A stretch of 64,000 nucleotides of DNA from Variovorax sp037204085 (GTDB lineage: Bacteria; Pseudomonadota; Gammaproteobacteria; Burkholderiales; Burkholderiaceae_C): contig NZ_JBBCBW010000002.1 of NCBI RefSeq assembly GCF_037204085.1, forward strand, positions 310,001 to 374,000. Direction: 5' to 3'. Below the pieces are notes generated by a model that saw only the letters and a program-made list of their open reading frames with translations, was not told the DNA's origin and did not search any database. Of this stretch, positions 1 to 6,833 are shown piece by piece. How positions within the stretch are numbered: the stretch's first letter is position 1; every line of letters starts with the position of its first letter. Position numbers and translations under genes: made by a program.

Positions 1-460
1 ACGAAAGCTGGATTGGCGTGGGGCACACCTCGTGGACGGGCATGACGGGAATTTCCATCAAAAGCTCGTCCTCGATCAAGGCATGGAGGTCGAAATCGCG
101 GCTCACGACGAGCAGGTCTTCCTCGGATTCGTCGTCCTCGGCATCCGCCGTGGCCTCATCGGCCACAAAACGGAACCAGCGGTCGGATGCAACAAGCGTA
201 TCAACCGGTGCCAGGCAGCGCTGGCACACCAGCGGCACCGTCGTTTCGGCCACCAGGTGCAGCCAGGGTTCGGCCTTGCCGTCGGCACCGGTGCGCTGCT
301 CGCCGGTCGCCTCCCAGTGCACCAAGGCTTCTGGCGCCGGTGCGGCCAGTTCTTGCGCCAGCCGGGAGTAATCAGGAACCGCGTCGTCAGCCGAAAGCAC
401 CGCGGCTTCGGCGGCAAAGGCGGCCACATCGAGCCGCTGGGGAACAAATTCTCTCTTCAT
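1..460 (-). CDS. yceD: YceD / DUF177 family protein, 3' end cut by window edge
   Basis: The reading frame starts at ATG 460-458 and runs off the left edge without a stop, so about 153 codons are visible. The protein begins MKREFVPQRLDV and contains a CxxC pair in VCQRCLAP and a strongly acidic stretch (DAEDDESEED) followed by LIEDELLMEIP, all typical of DUF177/YceD. In many bacteria yceD lies just upstream of rpmF (ribosomal protein L32) and the family is linked to 23S rRNA/ribosome metabolism. Here rpmF would lie beyond the left edge, which I infer but cannot see. The gene is divergent from maf with an 81-base gap, the same yceF/yceD neighbourhood as in E. coli. Confidence 0.85.
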   Translation of the reverse strand, partial: MKREFVPQRLDVAAFAAEAAVLSADDAVPDYSRLAQELAAPAPEALVHWEATGEQRTGADGKAEPWLHLVAETTVPLVCQRCLAPVDTLVASDRWFRFVADEATADAEDDESEEDLLVVSRDFDLHALIEDELLMEIPVMPVHEVCPTPIQLS

Positions 461-541
461 CCGCACCAGTCTAGCGCGCCCGCCGGGGGAATTGCCGTGG
501 TGCGGCCAAAGGCTCTTGCGGGCTCACGCACAATCGTCTCC

Positions 542-1123
542 ATGCAACGCCCCTTGATTCTTGCCTCGACCTCGCGCTACCGGCGCGAACTGCTGAACCG
601 CCTCCACTTGCCCTTCGATGTGCTGCCCCCGGAAGTCGACGAAACCGCGCTTCCCGGCGAACCCCCGCGCGAACTGGCCGAACGCCTGGCGTTCGAAAAA
701 GCCCGTGCCGTGGCCGCCCGCTTTCCCGAGGCCGTGGTCATCGGCTCGGACCAGGTGGCCGACCTGGCCGGCGAGGCGCTCGGCAAGCCCGGCGACCACG
801 CGCGCGCCACCGCCCAGTTGCGCAAGATGCGCGGCCAGACGCTGATATTCCAGACCGCCGTGGCCGTCGTTTGCCAAGCCACTGGCTTTGTCGAACGCGA
901 CCTGGCGCCGGTCCGGGTCGTTTTTCGGGACCTCAGCGATGCGGCCATCGAGCAGTACCTGCAGGCCGAACAGCCCTACGACTGCGCGGGCAGCGCCAAG
1001 AGCGAAGGGCTCGGCATCGCATTGCTGAGCGCCATCGACAGCGACGACCCCACCGCCCTGGTCGGCCTGCCGCTGATACGCACCTGCCGCATGCTGCGTT
1101 CCGCCGGAGTCGAACTGCTGTGA
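542..1123 (+). CDS. maf: Maf/YceF-type nucleoside triphosphate pyrophosphatase
   Basis: A 193-residue protein, normal for the family. The N-terminal ILASTSRYRRELL and the GSDQV motif, whose Asp is the usual catalytic base, define Maf. The later segments CAGSAKSEGLGI and DPTALVGLPL match the YceF (Maf-1) subgroup, whose characterised members hydrolyse non-canonical or modified NTPs such as m7GTP. Start ATG 542 gives the canonical N-terminus; the frame stays open upstream to about position 32 but that extension has no family-like sequence. The stop overlaps the GTG start of the next gene (GTGA), so the two are probably translationally coupled. Assignment is by motif; substrate is inferred from the subgroup. 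Confidence 0.92.
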   Translation: MQRPLILASTSRYRRELLNRLHLPFDVLPPEVDETALPGEPPRELAERLAFEKARAVAARFPEAVVIGSDQVADLAGEALGKPGDHARATAQLRKMRGQTLIFQTAVAVVCQATGFVERDLAPVRVVFRDLSDAAIEQYLQAEQPYDCAGSAKSEGLGIALLSAIDSDDPTALVGLPLIRTCRMLRSAGVELL

Positions 1124-1884
1124 CGCCGGGCAAGCTCTATCTGGTACCCGCACCGCTCGACTTCGGCTGCGACACCCAGGCGCCGCTCCAGGACGCCCTG
1201 CCCCTCGGCACGCTTCAGGCGGCCGCCGGCATCACCCACTGGATCTGCGAAAACGCCAAATCGGCCCGCGCCTACCTGAAACGGATCGATGCGGTCGTTC
1301 CGCTGGCGGCGCCCCTGCAGGCGCAGGACATCCGGGAGCTGCCGCGCGAAGTGCACAAGAAGGGCGACCATGCCGGCCAGTTCGACGCACGCCCCTTGCT
1401 GGCCGCCGCGCTCGAAGGCCACGACATCGGCCTGCTGAGCGAAGCCGGCATGCCGGCGGTGGCTGACCCGGGCTCTTCGGTGGCACGCGCCGCGCATGAC
1501 CTGGGCATTGCCGTGGTGCCGCTCACCGGTCCGGTGTCGCTGCTGCTGGCGCTGGCCGCGAGCGGCCTCAACGGCCAGAACTTCGCTTTCGTCGGTTACC
1601 TGCCGCAGGATTCGGGCGAGCGGCAAAGCCGCATCCGCGAGCTCGAAGCGCTGGCGCTCAAGACGGGCCAGACGCAGCTTTTCATCGAAACCCCCTACCG
1701 CAACGCCGCGCTACTCCAGGCGCTGGTTCAAACGCTGCAGCACAACACCCGCCTTGCGGTGGCGCGCGGCCTCACGCTGGCAACCGCCCATGTGCGCAGC
1801 GAAACGGTGAAGGCCTGGCGCGCCAAGGCGCCCGGTGCCGCGACGGACGAACGCCTGCCCGCGGTGTTCGCGATCGGGCGTTGA
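1120..1884 (+). CDS. SAM-dependent methyltransferase, tetrapyrrole methylase (RsmI-like) fold
   Basis: A 254-residue protein starting at GTG 1120, which overlaps the maf stop by four bases. The segment GLLSEAGMPAVADPGSS followed by VVPLTGPVSLLLALAASGL is the SAM-binding core of the tetrapyrrole methylase superfamily that includes RsmI (16S rRNA C1402 2'-O-methyltransferase). The ending IETPYRNAALLQAL is also RsmI-like. The N-terminal third differs from RsmI (LVPAPLDFGCDTQ), so this is better called an RsmI paralogue; a second, true rsmI would be expected elsewhere. Substrate unknown. A TTGA overlap or a two-base gap joins it to the following MFS gene. Confidence 0.82.
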   Translation: MTPGKLYLVPAPLDFGCDTQAPLQDALPLGTLQAAAGITHWICENAKSARAYLKRIDAVVPLAAPLQAQDIRELPREVHKKGDHAGQFDARPLLAAALEGHDIGLLSEAGMPAVADPGSSVARAAHDLGIAVVPLTGPVSLLLALAASGLNGQNFAFVGYLPQDSGERQSRIRELEALALKTGQTQLFIETPYRNAALLQALVQTLQHNTRLAVARGLTLATAHVRSETVKAWRAKAPGAATDERLPAVFAIGR

Positions 1885-1886
1885 CG

Positions 1887-3044
1887 ATGCTGGTCACCGC
1901 CAGCACCCGCTGGGCCTCGCGCGCGCAGTTCTTTTCCTCCGGCTTCATCTTTGCGACGTGGGGCGTGCACGTTCCCACCGTCAAGGCCCACTACGGCATC
2001 GACGAGGCCCAACTCGGCCTCGCGATGCTCGCCGCGGGTGCCGGGGCGATGTACGGCCTGACCAGCGCCGGCCGCTGGATCGGGCGCCACGGCCCCCGGC
2101 GGATGGCGGCCGTCTGCGGCTGCGTGTACGCACTGCTGCTGGCCGGGTTGATCGCCATGCCCGGCTACCTCGCCCTGCTGGGGCTGCTTGCAGTCTTCGG
2201 CCTTGTGACCAGCGTGTTCGACGTGGCCATCAACACCGAAGCGGCGCAACTCGAACTTCATGGCGGCACGCCGCTGATGAGCGGCATGCACGGCATGTTC
2301 AGCCTTGGCGGCATGGCAGGTGCCGCAAGCGGCAGCGCCGCACTCGCCGCCGGCCTGGGCGCGCAGGCGCATCTGCTGTGGGTCGCGGCTGCCATGGTGC
2401 TGCTGGTGGCAGTGTCTTCGATGCGCATGCTGCCCAACCCTCCAGCGGCGAACGATGGAAATACGGCAGACCGCAAGTTCCAACTGCCCCGTGGCGCGCT
2501 AGCGGTGCTGGGGGTGCTGGCGGCCCTGGGCCTGATTGCCGAGGGCGCCATCTACGACTGGAGCGTGCTCTACATGCAGCAGGAACTCGGCAGTCCGCAA
2601 AAGCAGGCCGCGCTGGCCTACGCGAGCTTCTCGGCAGCGATGGCGGCCGCGCGCTTCGGCGGCGACGCCATGCGCGCACGTTTTTCGCCGGCCGCTCTGC
2701 TGCTCGGAAGCGGCGTGCTGGCAGCCGCGGCCATGACGCTGGTGCTGCTGACGAATCTCCCGTGGCTCGCGCTGATCGGCTTTGCGGGCGTGGGCGTCGG
2801 TTTCGCGAACGTGGTGCCGATTCTGTTCGGCGCATCGGCGCGCGTACCGGGCGTCGAACCCGCCACCGGCATTGCCGCCGTCTCGGCCGTGGCCTATTTG
2901 GGGTTCATGGCCGGCCCGGCGGTCATCGGCCTGCTGGCGCGGGCCAGTTCGCTGACGGCCGCGCTGTATGTGGTGGTGGTTTTTGCCGTGGCGCTTGCGG
3001 CCTCGGCCCGATACACGAACAGCGGCGGCGACCAGCCCGCCTGA
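1887..3044 (+). CDS. MFS transporter (YbjJ-like), 12 TM
   Basis: About 385 residues with 12 hydrophobic segments. The loop after TM2, GRWIGRHGPRRMA, is MFS motif A-like, and the protein resembles the YbjJ/FucP-like branch of single-component carriers. ATG 1887 sits two bases after the previous stop; a TTG at 1881 in frame would overlap that stop, and I cannot decide between them. The gene is third in the maf-methyltransferase-MFS run and converges on the S49 peptidase gene, leaving only about 20 bases between them. No substrate can be assigned from the sequence. Confidence 0.85.
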   Translation: MLVTASTRWASRAQFFSSGFIFATWGVHVPTVKAHYGIDEAQLGLAMLAAGAGAMYGLTSAGRWIGRHGPRRMAAVCGCVYALLLAGLIAMPGYLALLGLLAVFGLVTSVFDVAINTEAAQLELHGGTPLMSGMHGMFSLGGMAGAASGSAALAAGLGAQAHLLWVAAAMVLLVAVSSMRMLPNPPAANDGNTADRKFQLPRGALAVLGVLAALGLIAEGAIYDWSVLYMQQELGSPQKQAALAYASFSAAMAAARFGGDAMRARFSPAALLLGSGVLAAAAMTLVLLTNLPWLALIGFAGVGVGFANVVPILFGASARVPGVEPATGIAAVSAVAYLGFMAGPAVIGLLARASSLTAALYVVVVFAVALAASARYTNSGGDQPA

Positions 3045-3065
3045 GCCGGCCGCCGGGGGAAAGCC

Positions 3066-4109
3066 TTAGCGCAACGCCGGGGCGGCGGATTGCAGCGAGC
3101 GCACCGTGGCGTCGCCCATGGCGGCGCCGAATTTCTTCGCGAGCTTCTCGGCCACGTTGTCGCGGCGGGTGTAGTCGGTCACCTCTTCGGCCTTGATGAC
3201 TTCGCGCGCCACGTAGTCCACGTTGCCCAACTGGTCCGCCAGGCCGAACTCGACGGCTTGTTCGCCGCTCCAGAACAGCCCGCTGAAAAGACCGGGGGTG
3301 TCGAGCTTGAGGCGGTCGCCCCGCCCGCTTTTCACCACGTTGATGAACTGCTGGTGAATCTGGTTCAGCATGGCCTGCGCATGCGCGCGCTGCGCGTCGC
3401 TCATGGGGCTGAACGGATCGAGAAAGCCCTTGTTGTCTCCGGCCGTCAGCAGCCGGCGCTCGACGCCGACCTTTTCCATCACGCCGGTAAAGCCGAAACC
3501 GTCCATCAGCACGCCGATGCTGCCGACGATGCTGGCCTTGTCGACGTAGATCTTGTCGGTGGCGGCGGCAATGTAATAGGCCGCGGAAGCGCAGGTTTCT
3601 TCGACCACGGCGTACACCGGCTTCTTGTGCTTGGCCTTCAGGCGCTTGATCTCGTCGCTGATGATGCCGGCCTGTACGGGGCTTCCGCCCGGCGAATTGA
3701 TGAGCAGCACGATGCCCTTGGCGCCCTCGTCCTCGAAGGCCGTCTTCATTGCGGCAATGACGAATTCGGCACTCGCGTCGCCGCCGTTGGCAATTTCGCC
3801 CTTGATTTCCACGACGGCCGTGTGGGCCGTGGTCTTGGCGGTGCTCGGCGTGCTGCGCGACATGGCCAGCCAGACCAGGAAGATGAAGAAGGCGAGCCAC
3901 GAAAGACGCGTAAAGGTCTTCCAGCGGCGCGCGGCCTTCTGCTCGTTCAGGGAGGCGAAGGCGAGTTTCTCGAGCGTTGCGCGCTCCCACCCGGGACGCT
4001 GCGTGGGGTCTTTGGCCATGTTTTTCGGCGCGCCTTCGGAAGACGCAATGGGAGTGGCCGGCTCAAAAGGATCAAAACCTTCAGGTTCCGTGCGGTTCGG
4101 GTCGGTCAT
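3066..4109 (-). CDS. S49 family (SppA-like) signal peptide peptidase
   Basis: A 347-residue protein counted from ATG 4109; a TTG six bases further upstream would overlap the Rieske stop. One transmembrane segment (LSWLAFFIFLVWLAM) follows a cytoplasmic N-terminal region of about 70 residues, then a periplasmic catalytic domain. Family signatures are LINSPGGSPVQAG, the nucleophile Ser in TCASAAYYIA (about residue 175), VGSIGVLMDGFGF, and the Lys-bearing AGDNKGFLDPF segment that matches the SppA catalytic lysine region. Such enzymes degrade cleaved signal peptides and other membrane peptides. It is last in a tightly packed rluC-HAD-Rieske-S49 run seen widely in Burkholderiales. Confidence 0.92.
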   Translation of the reverse strand: MTDPNRTEPEGFDPFEPATPIASSEGAPKNMAKDPTQRPGWERATLEKLAFASLNEQKAARRWKTFTRLSWLAFFIFLVWLAMSRSTPSTAKTTAHTAVVEIKGEIANGGDASAEFVIAAMKTAFEDEGAKGIVLLINSPGGSPVQAGIISDEIKRLKAKHKKPVYAVVEETCASAAYYIAAATDKIYVDKASIVGSIGVLMDGFGFTGVMEKVGVERRLLTAGDNKGFLDPFSPMSDAQRAHAQAMLNQIHQQFINVVKSGRGDRLKLDTPGLFSGLFWSGEQAVEFGLADQLGNVDYVAREVIKAEEVTDYTRRDNVAEKLAKKFGAAMGDATVRSLQSAAPALR

Positions 4110-4111
4110 TG

Positions 4112-4483
4112 TCAAAAGGTCAGGGGATGGAGGTTCCAGGCAGTATGCCAGTGCACCACGCCGTCACGTTCGCTGAGGGCGATCTTCACCAAGCCGCCGC
4201 GGCACGGGCCGCCGGCGCATTCGCCGGTGTCCGGCTTGTAGACCGCGCCATGGGTGGCGCAGAGCAGCCATTGACCGCTGTCGTCAAAGAAGCGGTCGGG
4301 CTGGAAATCCATCTCCATGGCCACGTGGCTGCATCGGTTCAGGTAAGCGTGCGGCTGCCCGTCGAAACGCACCGCGAAGGCGCGGCAGGTTTCGCCGCCG
4401 TAGACCACATCGAACGGCACGGCCCGGCTGCCTTCGACCAGGTCCGAGGCATTGCAAAGGGGAATGGGCTCTTCTTCGCTCAT
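4112..4483 (-). CDS. Rieske [2Fe-2S] domain protein
   Basis: A 123-residue single-domain protein. The cluster ligands are visible as CSH in LNRCSHVAME (C-x-H) and CATH in WLLCATHGAVY (C-x2-H), followed by DTGECAGGPCRGG, a usual Rieske loop. There is no signal peptide or transmembrane segment, so it is a soluble cytoplasmic ferredoxin-like protein rather than a bc1 subunit. It sits between the HAD phosphatase and S49 peptidase genes with only a few bases on the downstream side. Role unknown; a redox partner or stand-alone electron carrier is possible. Confidence 0.9.
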   Translation of the reverse strand: MSEEEPIPLCNASDLVEGSRAVPFDVVYGGETCRAFAVRFDGQPHAYLNRCSHVAMEMDFQPDRFFDDSGQWLLCATHGAVYKPDTGECAGGPCRGGLVKIALSERDGVVHWHTAWNLHPLTF

Positions 4484-4497
4484 CGCAAGATCTTCGG

Positions 4498-5169
4498 TCA
4501 GGCGTTGTCCAGGAGCCATGCCTCGAGGCTGGCCACAGAGTGGGCAATGAACAGCGGCTTCAGCGCATCGAAGCTTTCGGGCTCGTGCGCGCCGTAGCTC
4601 ACGCCCACGCTGGCGCAACCGGCGTTGAGCGCCAGCTGCAGGTCGTGCGTGGTGTCGCCGATCATCAGGGTGCGTTCGGCCGGCACCTCGAGTTCTTCCA
4701 TCAGTTCCAGCAGCATGCGCGGATGCGGTTTGCCGAATGTCTCGTCGGCCGTGCGCGAAGCGTCGAAGCGGTCGCGCAGCGCGACTGTCTTTAGCGCCTC
4801 GTTCAATCCGCGGCGCGATTTGCCGGTAGCCACGGCAAGCTTGTGGCCGCGCGCGCGCAGGGCGTCGATCATCTGCAGCACGCCGTCGAACAGCACCAGG
4901 TCGTCCTGGTGCTGCAAGTAGTGGTAGCGGTAGCGCGCACCGAGTTCGGCGTATTTTTCCTTCGGCACATCCGGCGCCGCGCGCGCCAGCGCCTCGGCCA
5001 AGCCCAGGCCGATGACCCAGGCGGCGTCGTTCTCGCTCGGCTTCGCGCCGCCGACGTCGATCACCGCCGCCTGGATGCAGCGCACGATGAGCCGGGTGGA
5101 GTCGTAAAGCGTGCCGTCCCAATCGAAGGCGATCAGGTCGAAGCGCAGGGGGCGGGAAGAATCAGTCAT
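4498..5169 (-). CDS. HAD-IA family hydrolase (phosphoglycolate phosphatase-like)
   Basis: A 223-residue HAD protein. Motif I is FDWDGTLYDS (nucleophile Asp and general acid two residues later), motif II is in KLAVATGKSRRGL, motif III is around GKPHPRML, and motif IV is MIGDTTHDL. The overall layout resembles Gph (2-phosphoglycolate phosphatase), but HAD specificity cannot be read from motifs. The start at ATG 5169 overlaps the rluC stop by eight bases, which supports co-transcription and coupling with rluC. Confidence 0.88.
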   Translation of the reverse strand: MTDSSRPLRFDLIAFDWDGTLYDSTRLIVRCIQAAVIDVGGAKPSENDAAWVIGLGLAEALARAAPDVPKEKYAELGARYRYHYLQHQDDLVLFDGVLQMIDALRARGHKLAVATGKSRRGLNEALKTVALRDRFDASRTADETFGKPHPRMLLELMEELEVPAERTLMIGDTTHDLQLALNAGCASVGVSYGAHEPESFDALKPLFIAHSVASLEAWLLDNA

Positions 5170-6274
5170 TGGCCGTGGGAGTGGGATGTTGGGCGAGCGC
5201 CTCGAGCGCCTGCGGCGGCATCAAGCCGTGCAGTTCAGGCGGCAGGCCGGCCTGCAGCGCCACGCGCTCGCCGGTTGCGGGGTGGCTGAACTGCAAGCGC
5301 CAGGCGTGCAGGAACATGCGCTTGAGGCCGAGTTTTTGCAGCGCGCGCTGGCGCTCGAAGTCGCCATACTTGTCGTCGCCCGCAATCGGGTGGCCGGCCG
5401 AAGCAAGGTGCACGCGAATCTGATGGGTGCGGCCGGTCTTGATGGTGACCGCGAGCAATGACAGCGGCGCGGCGTCGCCCGGCAGCGTGAGCCGTGCCAG
5501 CACGCGCACCAGCGTGACGGCGCGCATCGCGTCGGGATGGTCCTTGGCGACCACGCGCACGCGCCGCTCGCCGGCACCTGCGCCATCGCCCGGCAGCAGA
5601 TATTTGGCAAGCGGCGCATCGAGCACCTTCTTGTTGGCAGGCCAGGCGCCCTCGACCAGCGCGAGATAGGTCTTGCCCGTCTCGCGCTCGCGGAACTGGT
5701 CCTGCAGGGCCACGAGCGCGCTGCGCTTCTTCGCCACCAGCAGAATGCCCGAGGTCTCGCGGTCGAGCCGGTGCACCAGTTCCAGGAATTTCGCGGCCGG
5801 CCGCGCCGTTCGCAGCTGCTCGATCACCCCAAAGCTCACGCCGCTGCCGCCATGCACCGCCACGCCGGCGGGCTTGTCGATGGCAAGCACCGCGTCGTCT
5901 TCCAGCAGCACCGGGAATTCGCGCGCCGGTGCGGGCGGCGTGGCGCCTTCTTCAGCGCGCGGCGATATGCGCACCGGCGGCAGCCGCAGCACGTCGCCGG
6001 CCTCGATGCGGGTTTCGGCCTGCGCCCGGCCCTTGTTGATGCGCACCTCGCCCGACCGGATGATCCGGTAGACATGCGTCTTGGGCACGCCCTTCAGGTG
6101 GCGGAACAGGAAGTTGTCGAGCCGCTGGCCCGCCGATTCCGCGTCCACGGTAATAAATTTGATGGAGGCGTGCGGCGCCGCGGCGTCCACCGCGGCCTTT
6201 TGGGCCGCGGGATCCGGAACTGCGGGATTTGGAGCGGCCGCGGGGCTTCGCTTCGCACCTATAATGTTTTTCAC
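5162..6274 (-). CDS. rluC: 23S rRNA pseudouridine synthase RluC (955/2504/2580 type)
   Basis: A 370-residue protein with an N-terminal S4 RNA-binding domain (about residues 50-110, QRLDNFLFRHLKG onward) and an RluA-family catalytic domain carrying HRLDRETSGIL, whose Asp is the catalytic nucleophile. It is expected to modify uridines in 23S rRNA. The start used is GTG 6274-6272, with about 40 low-complexity Ala/Pro residues before the S4 domain; a later start is possible but I see none better. It is divergent from rne across a long leader, the same rluC/rne arrangement as in E. coli, and heads a four-gene minus-strand run. Confidence 0.93.
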   Translation of the reverse strand: MKNIIGAKRSPAAAPNPAVPDPAAQKAAVDAAAPHASIKFITVDAESAGQRLDNFLFRHLKGVPKTHVYRIIRSGEVRINKGRAQAETRIEAGDVLRLPPVRISPRAEEGATPPAPAREFPVLLEDDAVLAIDKPAGVAVHGGSGVSFGVIEQLRTARPAAKFLELVHRLDRETSGILLVAKKRSALVALQDQFRERETGKTYLALVEGAWPANKKVLDAPLAKYLLPGDGAGAGERRVRVVAKDHPDAMRAVTLVRVLARLTLPGDAAPLSLLAVTIKTGRTHQIRVHLASAGHPIAGDDKYGDFERQRALQKLGLKRMFLHAWRLQFSHPATGERVALQAGLPPELHGLMPPQALEALAQHPTPTAND

Positions 6275-6297
6275 CAGCGCGGTCGTGTAAGTGCTTG

Positions 6298-6328
6298 ATT
6301 AGACAGAAGTTTAGATCACTGCAGTCAA
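6298..6328 (-). promoter_or_regulatory. Candidate sigma70 promoter for rluC
   Basis: Reading the minus strand, a TTGACT -35-like hexamer (6328-6323) and a TCTAAT -10-like hexamer (6303-6298) are separated by 19 bases, which is longer than ideal. The -10 lies 24 bases before the GTG of rluC. The hexamers are good, the spacing is not, so this is only a candidate. Confidence 0.35.
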
Positions 6329-6607
6329 ACGCCCAGGACAACGCTGCGAGGTCGATGCCGCTTTGGCGCCGAGACTGCAAACCCCGCGCAATTGCGCAAA
6401 GTGGCAGCCCCTGCGCCCAAGTCAAGCCGACACCCACGAAACACCGATACGGAATACCCAGCCTGCAGCTTCCAAGCTGCCGGCGGATCGAAGCGAGTCC
6501 CTTGTGTTGATGCTGCTGATTCAACTGTGCCTGCGTTGGCCCACCTGGCTTTTGCCAGCGGCCTCAGGCATTGGATCATCCGCACCGCGCGCCACCATTG
6601 CGCAACC

Positions 6608-6626
6608 AGCTATCAATAAGATAGCT
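6608..6626. repeat. Palindromic element AGCTATC-N5-GATAGCT
   Basis: A perfect 7-bp inverted repeat with an AATAA loop in the rne leader. A related palindrome (CGCTAT-N7-ATAGCG) lies at 33241-33259. I recall similar GCTATC/GATAGC-type palindromes as frequent intergenic repeats in Comamonadaceae genomes, but I cannot count them here. Confidence 0.55.
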
Positions 6627-6680
6627 GCTCAACACCGAATCTGGCTCGCGCCCATCCACGCGCCCCCACCCCGGCTGTCT

Positions 6681-6700
6681 TCTTGAGCTGACGCTCAAGA
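6681..6700 (+). promoter_or_regulatory. Stem-loop in rne leader (8-bp perfect stem)
   Basis: TCTTGAGC and GCTCAAGA pair perfectly around a TGAC tetraloop. No U-tract follows, so it is not a standard intrinsic terminator. It could be an RNA structure in the rne 5' untranslated region. Confidence 0.5.
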
Positions 6701-6781
6701 GGCCTGCTCGCGCTTGCCGCGACAGTGACAGCATCCGGGGCCAAGCGGCAATTCCCCTCGTTTCGCGGGCGTCGTCCGTGC

Positions 6782-6813
6782 ATCGTTGGCCCGTCATGGG
6801 CCTGTAGAACGAT
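6782..6813 (+). promoter_or_regulatory. Extended stem-loop just upstream of rne ribosome-binding site
   Basis: ATCGTT (6782-6787) pairs with AACGAT (6808-6813) and GGCCC (6788-6792) pairs with GGGCC (6798-6802), with a five-base one-sided bulge and a GTCAT loop. The structure ends about seven bases before the AAGGA ribosome-binding site of rne. By analogy with the enterobacterial rne leader, it could be a feedback element sensed by RNase E; this is inference. Confidence 0.45.
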
Positions 6814-6833
6814 ACATATAAGGACAACGCATC

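Larger units (their letters stand above)
6275..6833 (+). other. rluC-rne intergenic region / long rne leader
   Basis: This 559-base stretch contains no convincing gene on either strand. It holds the candidate rluC promoter at its left end and three perfect or near-perfect hairpins towards rne: 6608-6626, 6681-6700 and 6782-6813. The rne start is preceded by an AAGGA ribosome-binding site near 6820. A long structured 5' leader is known for enterobacterial rne, where it mediates autoregulation; whether the same occurs here is inference. I could not identify a clear plus-strand promoter. Confidence 0.6.

Noticed and set aside
3045..3065. Terminator between the convergent MFS and S49 genes
   Set aside because: The short GC-rich gap has no clear stem-loop with a T-run on either strand.
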